Shown here: in pieces, positions 8,899 to 17,388 of the stretch
Layout of the letters: each line of letters starts with the position of its first letter
How positions within the stretch are numbered: the stretch's first letter is position 1
Assembly (NCBI RefSeq): GCF_011745145.1
Contig: NZ_CP050191.1
Coordinates: 3,799,327 to 3,863,326, forward strand
Source: Mycobacterium sp. DL440
GTDB lineage: Bacteria; Actinomycetota; Actinomycetes; Mycobacteriales; Mycobacteriaceae
Direction of reading: 5' to 3'
Length of the DNA stretch: 64,000 nt
The notes under the pieces: model-generated
Database searches by the model: none
The model's input: the letters and a program-made list of their open reading frames with translations, nothing else
Told to the model about the DNA's origin: nothing
Position numbers and translations under genes: made by a program

Positions 8899-9972
8899 TC
8901 AATCACCCTCCACCTCTAAGGGTGCGCCGGATACGTCCCTGACACCAGGCCCGAGGGTGAGGAATAAGTGGCGCAGCATGGCCACGAATACCACCGCCCA
9001 CACCGCCAGTGCGATCCAGCTCTCGACGTAACCGATGCGCTCCACGATCGGCAACTGATCGGCCTGACCGAGGTAGTGGCCGCCGACGCCGTACATGCCG
9101 AGGGGGAAGACCACACTCCACAGGGTGGCGTCGTAGCGCAACGGAATGCGATGAACCCAGTGGCGCCAGATCCCGGCCGCGATCAACGGGGGAATGAGCC
9201 AGGTACCGAAGGCCCAGAAGAAGACCGAAGTTCCCGCGATCAGGCCGCGAGTCGCCGCGACCATGGGTGCGTCCGCCATCTCCACGATCCGGGCGCCGGC
9301 CACCACAGTGATGGCGGTGGCTCCCATCGCCACCCAGTACGGCGGTGTGAGATCGGTGGGCAGCAGCGGGTACACCAGCATCCGGACGGCGACGAAGATG
9401 CCCGCTGCGCCGTAGAGGAAGATCCCGACCGACCACGAGAACACCGCCAACAACGCCAATTCCGAACGCCCCACGGCTATTTCGGGCTGTAACGCCGCGG
9501 CCAGCACCGCGATGGACTGGCTGGCCACCACCCAGATGAACCAGGTGCCGTTGGCGCTCTGCAGCACCGGTCGGGCGGCCTGGCCGAGAACCGCCGTCCA
9601 CGGCACCACGTAGCCGAGGACCATCCACGCGACCCAGCCAACGGCCAGAAGCCCGAACGCCAGCCCGTAGTGGCCGTCGGCGGCCAGGCGCGTGCCGACC
9701 ACGCAGGTCGCGGCCACGAACGTGAACATCGCGAAACCCCGTCGGGGATCGGTCAGATCGGCCATGAACAACCGGCGAGCGGTGATGATGCGTACGACCG
9801 TCAGCATCACCAGAACCACGTAGGCAATGGCCGCGACCCACAGCAGCACCACCGAAACCGCATGGGCACGGTGGTATGTCAATGCGATGGACATGATTCC
9901 GGTGGCCATTACGAGAGCGAAGTAACCGGGATGCAGGGTGCGCACTGCCTCGCGGACTGTCGGCTCACTCAT
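8899..9972 (-). CDS. TDT/TehA-SLAC1 family membrane transporter
   Basis: A 357-residue protein with about ten hydrophobic helices. It begins with the family hallmark LHPGYFALVMATGIMSIAL. Other helices include FAMFTFVAATCVVGTRLA, GWVAWMVLGYVVPW and LWSVVFPLGMYGVGGHYLG, the last being a conserved TDT/SLAC1 signature. The family includes tellurite-resistance, dicarboxylate and anion channels; here the substrate is unknown. ATG 9972 (MSEPTV) is preferred to the frame start at 10017. It is the upstream partner of the DUF1876 gene. Confidence 0.8.
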   Translation of the reverse strand: MSEPTVREAVRTLHPGYFALVMATGIMSIALTYHRAHAVSVVLLWVAAIAYVVLVMLTVVRIITARRLFMADLTDPRRGFAMFTFVAATCVVGTRLAADGHYGLAFGLLAVGWVAWMVLGYVVPWTAVLGQAARPVLQSANGTWFIWVVASQSIAVLAAALQPEIAVGRSELALLAVFSWSVGIFLYGAAGIFVAVRMLVYPLLPTDLTPPYWVAMGATAITVVAGARIVEMADAPMVAATRGLIAGTSVFFWAFGTWLIPPLIAAGIWRHWVHRIPLRYDATLWSVVFPLGMYGVGGHYLGQADQLPIVERIGYVESWIALAVWAVVFVAMLRHLFLTLGPGVRDVSGAPLEVEGD

Positions 9973-10043
9973 GGCTCTGGTCTTACCACCCCACTTTCGG
10001 GCGGATGCGCTGGACACAGTGAGGATTCCAATAATTTGACGGG

Positions 10044-11539
10044 TCAGTGGCTGACCAGGGACAGCGCATACCCGCGACGAAGCTTGCCCGACGGGGTTTT
10101 CGGGATCGCTCCCGGCGGTAGGACGACGACGGAGCGTGGCCGTGCGTCGACCTCTGTGACCACATGATGGGCGACATCATGCTGGATACGGCGGACCTCG
10201 CCATGGTCATCGAACGCGTGCGATTCCACGGCGACGGCAAACGACTCCGTCGAACGGCCGGAATGCAGTCGCACCGCAACGGCGCAACCCGGGCGCACGC
10301 CGTCGACGCGACCGGCAGCGCGCTCGATGTCGGTCGGATGGATGTTGCGTCCGGCCATGATGATGACGTCCTTGCCCCGGCCACAGACCACGATGTGGCC
10401 GTTCTCGGTCAGGTAGCCCAGGTCGCCGGTGTCGTACCAGCCCCGCTCGTCCTGCGCCGGCACAAATCCCACCGCCGTGGTGTAACCGCGGGTCAGTGAT
10501 ACGCCGCGGACCTGGATCACTCCGACACCGCGGGCCGGAAGCACTTTCCCGTCCTCATCGACGATGCGGGCCTCCAACCCACTGAGCAACGGGCCCAGTG
10601 CCGCCAGCCGGCGACGATTACCGTTCTTCGCCGGCACAGCACGTCGCAGCGTCGCCAGGATGTCAGCATCCACCTCATCGACCAAGCCGGAATTGCACTC
10701 CGAGAACGAAACCGCGACCGTGGTCTCGGCCATGCCGTACGCCGGCAGAATCGCTTCCGGTCGCAAGCCGAACTGCTTGCCGGCAGCGCACAGATCCTCG
10801 ACGTCGGCCGGCTCGACCTGTTCGGCACCCGACAGCGCCCACCGCAACGTCGACAAGTCGAACTCGCCGGGTTGGGCCTGCCTGCGCAAGCGCTTGGCCA
10901 ACAGTGCATAGGCGAAGTTCGGCGCGGCGGTCATCGTGCCCTTGTACTTGTCGATGAGGCTCGCCCACAGCAACGCGTCCTGCAGGAAATCCATCGGCGT
11001 GATCTTGACCAGCTCCGCGCCGAAGTACATCGGAACTGTCAGGAACCCGGTCATCCCCATGTCGTGGAACAGCGGCAGCCAGCTGATGATCACGTCGCTT
11101 TCCAGGTTGTACTCGGCGCCGACGAACATCGCCTCAGCGTTGGAATACAGATTGCGATGGGTGATTTGGACCGCTTTGGGAGGCCCCGTGGAGCCCGACG
11201 TCAGCTGCAAAAGCGCCAGGTCGTCCTCGTCGACCTGCACCGGGTCGATCGGCTCCTCGTCGAGCAGATTCTCGACGGTGACAACGGTCAGCCCGCGCTC
11301 CGCCAGCACAGGCGCGCACCCAGAAACGGCTCGGACAGCACAACGGTGTCGGTGTCGATGACTTCCACCACCTCGGCTGTTTCAGCAGCCCATTTCACGA
11401 GGTCCGTGCGAGGGGTGGGTTGGTGCAGCATGGTCAGGCTGGCGCCACGCATCCAAGCCGCCTGGGCGGTGGGCGCGACCTCGACCGGAAGCCCGGCCAG
11501 CATCGCGATAGCGTCGCCGCCCGCAATCCGACGCGCCCG
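10044..11539 (-). pseudogene. Decayed FadD-type fatty acyl-AMP/CoA ligase
   Basis: Residues of a FadD adenylating enzyme are readable from the stop at 10044. They include the P-loop [19 protein letters not shown], the A5 motif [10 protein letters not shown], the [11 protein letters not shown] and [13 protein letters not shown] motifs, and the C-terminal lysine motif [11 protein letters not shown]. The frame breaks near 11310-11318: GCGCGCCTG lacks one base compared with the expected ...APVLAERGL. Upstream, [14 protein letters not shown]...[13 protein letters not shown] continues in the other frame to [13 protein letters not shown], where about ten residues seem to be missing (usually RRIAGG-LAAAGVGPG-DA). 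Homology stops at about 11539. The N-terminus is lost and no start is available, so it is probably non-functional. Confidence 0.8.
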
Positions 11540-12016
11540 ACGGGTTCTGGATCCAGCGTCATCAGGTGACCAACGCTGACTACGCCGAATTCGTGGGCGC
11601 CACCGGCTATGTCACGGTCGCCGGGCCCCCGGTGAACCCGCAGGACTTCCCCGGGGGCCCGGCACCTCAACCAGTGGTGGGCATGGACGCCGGGCGCATG
11701 CTGGAATCACCCCCGTGGGCCGCGGTCGTCCCTGAAGGGACGCGAGCAGCATCCCGTGGTGCACATCGCCTTCGACGATGCCGCGGCGTATGCGGACTGG
11801 TACGGCGAGGACCGCGCCACCACACCGCGTTGCGCCGCGGACACCTACGACCCGAACCAGCCGCAATTCCAGATCGGGCGCAGGGGGATCAAGGGCGGCT
11901 CGTTCCTGTGCGCCGAGGGCTACTGCATGCGGTACCGACCGGCCGCGCGGCGACCCCAGATGGTGGATACGGGCATGAGCCACATCGGCTTTCGGTGTGT
12001 GCGCCGCGCCGATTAG
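11539..12016 (+). pseudogene. Remnant of a formylglycine-generating enzyme (SUMF1-like)
   Basis: From 11539 the + strand reads [19 protein letters not shown] and [16 protein letters not shown], the N-terminal region of FGE/SUMF1 proteins but without a start. At about 11660 the frame changes. HLNQWWAWTPGACWNHPRG, KGREQHPVVHIAFDDAAAYADW and finally KGGSFLCAEGYCMRYRP, RRPQMVDTGMSHIGFRC follow to TAG at 12016. About 150 residues are missing between ...YADW and YGEDRATTPRC, as if two DW-coding stretches had recombined. The two cysteine-bearing C-terminal motifs survive, but the gene is truncated, frameshifted and internally deleted. Confidence 0.8.
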
Positions 12017-12579
12017 GGTTGGGCCTCACCGAACGCCGGGGCAACGAAGCGCCGTAACACCTCCTGCTCGGCGGCCTCATCGTCACCCGGCCAGACCAGC
12101 AGTGACAGCACCAGGCGCACGATCCATGCCGCGGCCGCGGGGTCGTCCTCGCCCAGACCGGTGAGTTCGGTGGCGAACGCGGCAGGCACCGGCGATTGCG
12201 TCAGGTCCGCCATCCCGCCGCCGCTGCGCAGTGATCCGAGGAGCAGATCGAACATCGGATCGGCCCGGATGCGTTGCAGCGCAACGGTAACGGCGGTCAA
12301 CACCCGCTGCGCTCCGGCCAGACCGTCGACCGCGCGACGCACCTCCCCCACGATCGAGGCGGCCAGCCTGGCCAATACGGCGTCGCGAATCTGCGCCTTG
12401 CCACCGGCGTGCCGGTAAACCGTCGCGCGCGAGCAGTGCACCCGGGCCGCCAGCGCGTCGATGTCCAGTGCGTCAAACCCGTCGCGGGCCGCCATCTCGG
12501 CCGCCGCGGTGTAGATGCGCTCGGCGGCCTCGACACGTCGGTCGCTCCCGACCAACCAGTCCGTGCGCCCGGGAGACAT
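12013..12579 (-). CDS. TetR-family transcriptional regulator
   Basis: A 188-residue regulator. The helix-turn-helix lies at residues about 18-62 (AAERIYTAAAEMAARDGFD, then DIDALAARVHCSRATVYRHAGGKAQI). The C-terminal ligand-binding half is helical. The gene is divergent from a cytochrome P450 with a 164-bp gap, so control of that P450 and of its own gene is likely (inference). Its last codons overlap the end of the FGE remnant on the other strand. Confidence 0.85.
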   Translation of the reverse strand: MSPGRTDWLVGSDRRVEAAERIYTAAAEMAARDGFDALDIDALAARVHCSRATVYRHAGGKAQIRDAVLARLAASIVGEVRRAVDGLAGAQRVLTAVTVALQRIRADPMFDLLLGSLRSGGGMADLTQSPVPAAFATELTGLGEDDPAAAAWIVRLVLSLLVWPGDDEAAEQEVLRRFVAPAFGEAQP

Positions 12580-12743
12580 AGCAGCTAATTTATCGCATCG
12601 TGAGACGGGTTGCTGAATAGTTCTCAGCCGGTCTGCAGGTCACCGCGCTGGACTGAGACGCCCCGCAACACGAACCCCTTCGGCGAATATCAACATGTCC
12701 GCGCATCGTTGACGGGCCTCGAACAGCCGGCCAACCTGGGCAA

Positions 12744-13943
12744 ATGCTCCTGGCACACGAACTGTTCGAGCCCGCCTGCCTGCAGGATCCGTATCCGCTC
12801 TATGAGCGGCTGCGGGCCCACGCACCGGTGGCACAGGTCGGCGACTCGCCGTTCTTCGTGGTGAGCTCGTTCGACGCCGTCATCGACGCCACAGTGCGCA
12901 TGCACGAGTTCTCGTCGAACCTCACCGCGACCATGTGGTCCCAGCCCGACGGCACTGTCACCGCGTTCAGCATGGGTGAGCCGGGCGCCCCCATCCACGT
13001 CCTGGCCACCGCTGACGATCCGGCTCACGCCGCCCACCGCAAACTGGTGCTGCCACGGATGGCGGCCAAGCGGATCTCTGAGCTCGAGCCCTTCATCGCC
13101 GCCACTGCCGCGGACCTGCTCTCCGGGGCCGCCGCGGAGTTCGAGTGGATGTCCGCAGTGGCCGACCGGCTGCCTATGTTGGTGGTCGCGCGGCTGCTGG
13201 GCTTGCCGGCTGAGGACGTGGACCGGCTGGTGACGTGGGCCTATGCCAGCACTCAACTCCTGGACGGCCTGGTCGACGCCGAACAGCTGACGACATCGGG
13301 GATCGCGGCTGTCAAACTCGGCGGTTACCTGACCGACCGGTTCGTCGAAGCGTCGGCAAATCCTGGCGAGAATCTGCTGGGCGACCTGGCGACCTACTGT
13401 GCGGCCGAGCGCGTACCCCAAGACACGGCGGTGTTCATGCTGATCCAGCTGGTGGGTGCAGGAGGCGAATCGACCGCGTCGTTGATCGGCAGCGCCGTCG
13501 GGATCCTGAGCCGACGCCCCGAGGTCGCCGAACGGCTGCGCCGGGATCCCGCAATGATCACGCCGTTCCTGGAAGAGGTGTTGCGGTTCGAGTCCCCGTT
13601 CCGGGGCCACTATCGGCATGTACTGGCCGATGCCGAACTGGCAGGCGTCACGCTGCCCGCAGACAGCCACCTACTGCTGCTGTGGGGCGCGGCCAACCGG
13701 GATGAGGCAGTCTTCGAGGATCCGAACGTGTTCCGGCTGGATCGGCCGAATATCAAGAATCACTTGGCATTCGGGAAGGGCGGGCACTTCTGCCTCGGGG
13801 CCGCACTGGCCCGGCTCGAAGCCCGGATCGTGCTCTCGTCACTACTGACCATCGCCGACACCATCAGCCCAGCAGGCGATGCCGAGTGGCAGCCCAGCCT
13901 CTTGGTGCGGCGGTTACGTCAGCTTCCGCTGAGCCTGCGGTGA
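12744..13943 (+). CDS. Cytochrome P450
   Basis: A 399-residue soluble bacterial P450 of usual length. The I-helix motif VGAGGEST provides the acid/threonine pair for oxygen activation, EEVLRFESP contains the ExxR motif, and FGKGGHFCLG carries the heme-ligand cysteine C350. The start ATG 12744 (MLLAHELFEP) fits the family N-terminus. A divergent TetR regulator precedes it. No ferredoxin or reductase gene is adjacent, so electrons must come from elsewhere. I cannot assign a CYP number or substrate. Confidence 0.9.
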   Translation: MLLAHELFEPACLQDPYPLYERLRAHAPVAQVGDSPFFVVSSFDAVIDATVRMHEFSSNLTATMWSQPDGTVTAFSMGEPGAPIHVLATADDPAHAAHRKLVLPRMAAKRISELEPFIAATAADLLSGAAAEFEWMSAVADRLPMLVVARLLGLPAEDVDRLVTWAYASTQLLDGLVDAEQLTTSGIAAVKLGGYLTDRFVEASANPGENLLGDLATYCAAERVPQDTAVFMLIQLVGAGGESTASLIGSAVGILSRRPEVAERLRRDPAMITPFLEEVLRFESPFRGHYRHVLADAELAGVTLPADSHLLLLWGAANRDEAVFEDPNVFRLDRPNIKNHLAFGKGGHFCLGAALARLEARIVLSSLLTIADTISPAGDAEWQPSLLVRRLRQLPLSLR

Positions 13944-13955
13944 ACTACCCGAAAC

Positions 13956-14231
13956 TCAGGCAGCCTGCGCGGCGAGCGCAATGCTGTCGTCGTCGACGAA
14001 CACCAGACCGCCGTCGTCGAGGTTGACTGCCCACCGGCGCGCTGCTTCGACAATTCGCTCCCCAGCGACCTCGACCGCAGTCCCGGCCAAGTCGGCGAAA
14101 TCTTCGACGACGGTGCCGTGCAATTCGTCGTCAGTTCCCGGATAAACGACCACCGAGGAACCCACAGCAACCTCTTCGGCAATTTCGCCGGAGTCGCTGT
14201 CGTTAACCCCCGTCACGACATCTTCGGACAT
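13956..14231 (-). CDS. Small acidic conserved hypothetical protein
   Basis: A 91-residue acidic protein with no cysteine and no membrane segment. The centre, VGSSVVVYPGTDDELHGTVVEDF, then AGTAVEV and WAVNLDDGGLVFVDDDSIAL, reads like a small beta-barrel with a KOW/SH3-like pattern. ATG 14231 is chosen because GGGGAGG lies 6 nt upstream; the TTG at 14246 overlaps that site. It is convergent with the P450 gene, 12 bp away. The function is unknown. Confidence 0.6.
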   Translation of the reverse strand: MSEDVVTGVNDSDSGEIAEEVAVGSSVVVYPGTDDELHGTVVEDFADLAGTAVEVAGERIVEAARRWAVNLDDGGLVFVDDDSIALAAQAA

Positions 14232-14603
14232 CTCACACCTCCCCAATTACTGACGCGTGCAACCGAGTACATCACAAACGCCTGCGATTGGCTCACATTC
14301 GTCGATACCTACAGCCACACCTTGCATAGGTCTCGGGCAAATTTCCAAATCCGGTCACGAATGCCGTTCCGGCAAATGCATCACACCGGGGCATGTGACG
14401 TGTCCCCGGTCACACATAACGCGTCACAGTGCCACTGGCCAATGCTTTTGAGGCAACGCCAGCAACATTCGCCGACCCCGGGACCTGCCCAGCACGATGG
14501 ACAGGCACCGGTTGCTGAGCAAACCCGGGCGAACAGTCCTTCGCGGATGCTCGAACCCGCTCGGGATCGCGGTGACGCACACCACAGTCGTGTTCGCTAG
14601 TGT
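14232..14603. other. Intergenic stretch without a supported gene
   Basis: The gap between the divergent acidic hypothetical gene and the SDR operon is lower in GC than its surroundings and has no ORF with coding character. Short AT-rich patches and a GTGACGTGTCCCCGGTCAC imperfect inverted repeat near 14395-14413 are visible. It probably holds promoters for both genes. Confidence 0.5.
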
Positions 14604-14617
14604 TGCAACACGTTCTA
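14604..14617. promoter_or_regulatory. KstR-type operator upstream of the SDR operon
   Basis: TGCAACACGTTCTA matches TnnAACnnGTTnnA at every fixed base. It lies within a larger CGCTAG...CTAGCG inverted repeat (14595-14620), just before the AGGAGG of the first gene. The position over the ribosome-binding and probable promoter region fits repression by the cholesterol regulator KstR, tying the downstream dehydrogenases to sterol metabolism (inference). Confidence 0.7.
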
Positions 14618-14629
14618 GCGAGGAGGCCT

Positions 14630-15709
14630 ATGTCCGACGCTGTTTTGGTTACCGGCGCGTTCGGTTTGGTGGGCTCGGCCGTGGTGAAGACGCTGGCCGC
14701 CGGCGGACGCACGGTGGTCGCGACCGATCTCGATGTGCCCGCCAACCGCAAGGCCGCGGCCGCACTCTCCACTTCTGTTGAGGTGCGCTGGGCCGATCTG
14801 ACCGATTCCGCCGCGGTCGATGCCCTGGTGGAGGCGGTCGCGCCCGCCGCGATCATCCACCTCGCCGCGATCATCCCGCCGTTCTGCTACATGCGCCGCG
14901 GCCTGGCCCGCAAGGTGAACGTCGAGGCCACGGGGTCGCTGCTGCGAGCCGCCGAGGCCCAGCCCACGCCACCCCGGTTCGTCCAGGCCTCCAGCATCGC
15001 GGTGTACGGCGCCCGCAATCCGCACCACATCGAGGATGTGCTGACCCCCGACACCCCGACCAACGCATCCGACATCTACGGCGCGCACAAGGTCGAGGCC
15101 GAAGCCCTGGTCCGGGCCTCGAAGCTGGACTGGCTGATCCTGCGCCTCGGCGGGGTGATGAGCTCACAGTTCAGCCTCGACATGGACGTCGACCTCATCT
15201 CGTTCGAGAGCGTGCTGCCCACCGACGGCCGGCTCCAGACCGTCGATGTACGCGATGTCGCGGCCGCCTTCGTCGCGGCCACCACGGTCCCGACCGACAC
15301 CGCCAATCACGAGGTGCTGCTGATCGGCGGCGATGCCGAAACGCACCGGCACATCCAGTCCGCTGTCGGTTCGCAAGCGGCCGCCGCGATGGGCATCAAA
15401 GGTGGCCTGCCCATCGGCCGGCCCGGCAACCCCGACAATGACGCCGCCTGGTTCGCCACCGACTGGATGGACACCACGCGGGCACAGGAGGTGCTCGGGT
15501 TCCAACATCATTCGTGGCCGCAGCTCCTGGCAGACACCAGGGCGAACGCGGGACTGAAGCGTTTTCCGATCGGCCTCGCGGCGCCGCTGATTCGCGCGTT
15601 CCTGCGGTCGAAGTCCGCCTACAAGGACTATCCCGGAGAGTTGGCCGACCCGTGGAACGCCATCGACAAGAAGTGGGGCGACCACCGCCCGGATGGGAGT
15701 CGGGCATGA
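14630..15709 (+). CDS. NAD-dependent epimerase/dehydratase (extended SDR)
   Basis: A 359-residue extended SDR. The Rossmann motif GAFGLVGS is near residue 9, ASSIAVYGARN precedes the catalytic YGAHK (YxxxK), and RLGG follows. This is the same superfamily as the 3-beta-HSD at 7533, but no particular substrate can be named. ATG 14630 has AGGAGG 3 nt upstream of its spacer, which rules out the longer frame from 14600. It is the first gene of an operon with two classical SDRs; its stop overlaps the next ATG (ATGA). A KstR box just upstream suggests sterol substrates. Confidence 0.85.
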   Translation: MSDAVLVTGAFGLVGSAVVKTLAAGGRTVVATDLDVPANRKAAAALSTSVEVRWADLTDSAAVDALVEAVAPAAIIHLAAIIPPFCYMRRGLARKVNVEATGSLLRAAEAQPTPPRFVQASSIAVYGARNPHHIEDVLTPDTPTNASDIYGAHKVEAEALVRASKLDWLILRLGGVMSSQFSLDMDVDLISFESVLPTDGRLQTVDVRDVAAAFVAATTVPTDTANHEVLLIGGDAETHRHIQSAVGSQAAAAMGIKGGLPIGRPGNPDNDAAWFATDWMDTTRAQEVLGFQHHSWPQLLADTRANAGLKRFPIGLAAPLIRAFLRSKSAYKDYPGELADPWNAIDKKWGDHRPDGSRA

Positions 15710-16479
15710 CCACGGCACGCGTCGCCATCGTCATCGGCGGAGCTTCGGGGATCGGCTGGGCCAGCGCCCAGGCCCTGGCGGATGACGGCTGCCGCCTCGT
15801 GGTGGCCGACCGTGACGCTGACGGAGCGGCGGCCCGGGCCGCTCAGCTCGGTGCGCCGCACACGAGCCACTACGCCGACGTCACCGACGAGAGCTCGGTG
15901 GAGAAGCTGTTCGAGGACGTCGCGGCGGTCGGCCCAATCGATGTAGTGCTCAACTGCGCGGGGTTCAGCAATGTCGGCCTGATCACCGACCTGGCGGTCG
16001 AGGACTTCCGCTCTGTCGTCGACGTCTGCCTCAACGGTGGATTCATCGTCGCCAAGCACGCCGGCCGAGTCCTGCCCGAAGGCGGTGTCCTGGTGTCGAT
16101 TTCGTCGCTGAACGGCCGCCAGCCCGCGGCCGGGATGAGTGCCTACTGCGCGGCCAAGGCCGGGTTGTCGATGCTGACGCAGGTGGCGGCACTGGAACTC
16201 GGGGCGCGTGGCATCCGGGTCAACGCCATCGCCCCGGGCTTCGTGAAGACTCCGCTGACCGACCCCGCCGCGATGATCCCCGGTGTGGTCGAGGAGTACA
16301 TCGAGAACACCGCCCTGGGCCGCACCGGAACGCCCGAGGACATCGCCGCCGCGGTCGTGTTCGTGTGTTCCCCGCAGGCGTCGTGGCTGACCGGCGAGGT
16401 GCTCGACCTCAATGGCGGCGCACATCTCAAGCGCTACCCCGACGTGCTCGGCCACGTGATGAAGCTGGCCCAGGGATGA
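15706..16479 (+). CDS. Short-chain dehydrogenase/reductase (classical SDR)
   Basis: A 257-residue classical SDR. GGASGIG is the cofactor loop, D35-type VVADRDADG favours NAD(H), NCAG is the structural motif, and SISSLNG followed by YCAAK gives the Ser-Tyr-Lys catalytic set. The C-terminus has the GRTGTPEDIAAAVVFVCSPQASWLTGEVLDL pattern of FabG-like enzymes. The start overlaps the upstream stop by 4 nt, and its own stop overlaps the next ATG, so three genes are translationally coupled. The substrate is unknown. Confidence 0.88.
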   Translation: MTTARVAIVIGGASGIGWASAQALADDGCRLVVADRDADGAAARAAQLGAPHTSHYADVTDESSVEKLFEDVAAVGPIDVVLNCAGFSNVGLITDLAVEDFRSVVDVCLNGGFIVAKHAGRVLPEGGVLVSISSLNGRQPAAGMSAYCAAKAGLSMLTQVAALELGARGIRVNAIAPGFVKTPLTDPAAMIPGVVEEYIENTALGRTGTPEDIAAAVVFVCSPQASWLTGEVLDLNGGAHLKRYPDVLGHVMKLAQG

Positions 16480-17324
16480 AATCAGGCCTGGCCGGCAAGC
16501 AGGCGATCGTCACCGGTGCCGGATCCGGCATCGGTGCGGCGCTGTGCCGCGCGCTGGCGGCCGACGGCGCGGAGGTGCTGTGCACCGACATCGACGGCAA
16601 GGCTGCCTCTGGAACCGCGACCCCACTCGGAGCGCGGTCGGCACAGCTCGACGTCACCGATGCGGCCGCCGTGCAGGCCGCGGTCGACGGCGTCGTCGAG
16701 CGGGCCGGACGGCTCGATCTGATGTTCAACAACGCGGGAATCGTCTGGGGCGGGGACACCGAACTGCTGACGCTGGACCAGTGGAACGCGATCATCGACG
16801 TCAACGTGCGCGGTGTCGTACACGGTGTCGCGGCGGCCTACCCGCAGATGATCCGGCAGGGGCACGGCCACATCGTCAACACCGCCTCGATGGCCGGTCT
16901 GGCTGCGGCGGGCCAGCTCACCAGTTATGTGATGACCAAGCACGCCGTCGTGGGGCTGTCCCTGGCCCTGCGATCCGAGGCTGCCGCCCACGGAGTGGGG
17001 GTGCTGGCCGTCTGCCCGGCCGCGGTGGAAACTCCCATCCTGGACAAAGGTGCGGTCGGCGGATTCGTCGGGCGCGACTACTTCTTGCAGGGCCAGGGCG
17101 TCAAGACCGCCTACGACGCCGACCGGTTGGCCGCCGACACACTGCGCGCCGTCGCGGGTAACAAGGCCATCCTCGTCAAACCCCGTCGCGCGCACGCCTC
17201 GTGGATCTTCGCCCGGCTGGCTCCGGGACTGATGCAGCGGCTCTCGATGAAGTTCGTTGCCTCACAGCGGGCCGGTCAGGCCGCCCGCCGCTCCGATCTG
17301 GGCCCCAGCGTCACGCTGGAGTGA
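16476..17324 (+). CDS. Short-chain dehydrogenase/reductase with extended C-terminus
   Basis: A 282-residue SDR. It has GAGSGIG, NNAG, TASMAG and a YVMTK catalytic motif. The C-terminal 60 residues, including KPRRAHASWIFARLAPGLMQRLSMKF, are longer than in classical SDRs and amphipathic. This resembles the SDRs annotated as acting on lipophilic substrates in mycobacteria. It is the third gene of the operon. An 18-bp perfect hairpin overlaps the stop codon. Confidence 0.85.
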   Translation: MKSGLAGKQAIVTGAGSGIGAALCRALAADGAEVLCTDIDGKAASGTATPLGARSAQLDVTDAAAVQAAVDGVVERAGRLDLMFNNAGIVWGGDTELLTLDQWNAIIDVNVRGVVHGVAAAYPQMIRQGHGHIVNTASMAGLAAAGQLTSYVMTKHAVVGLSLALRSEAAAHGVGVLAVCPAAVETPILDKGAVGGFVGRDYFLQGQGVKTAYDADRLAADTLRAVAGNKAILVKPRRAHASWIFARLAPGLMQRLSMKFVASQRAGQAARRSDLGPSVTLE

Positions 17325-17356
17325 CGCTCAATGCCGACCGTCACTCCAGCGTGACG
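17309..17356. terminator. 18-bp perfect inverted repeat spanning the SDR stop codon
   Basis: CGTCACGCTGGAGTGACG (17309-17326) is exactly complementary to 17339-17356, with a 12-nt loop. The left arm contains the TGA of the SDR gene. It closes the dehydrogenase operon. There is no U-tract, so it could also be a 3' stabilising structure or Rho-type end. Confidence 0.6.
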
Positions 17357-17388
17357 ATAAGGTCAGGCCAACGACGGGAAGAGGCCTG

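Noticed and set aside
8903..9841. Long second frame on the minus strand over the TDT transporter.
   Set aside because: Its product is rich in Arg, Gly and His with no domain; the transporter frame has clear helices and family motifs. High-GC shadow.
11756..12016. 86-codon frame starting MVHIAFDDAAAYADW.
   Set aside because: It is only the C-terminal part of the decayed FGE gene; the reading frame extends upstream to about 11663 without a start, and the enzyme core is missing.
15628..16455. 275-codon antisense frame over the SDR gene, plus similar ones at 12690-13670, 21452-22375 and 30169-31515.
   Set aside because: All lie opposite well-supported enzymes and show the composition of third-position GC shadows.
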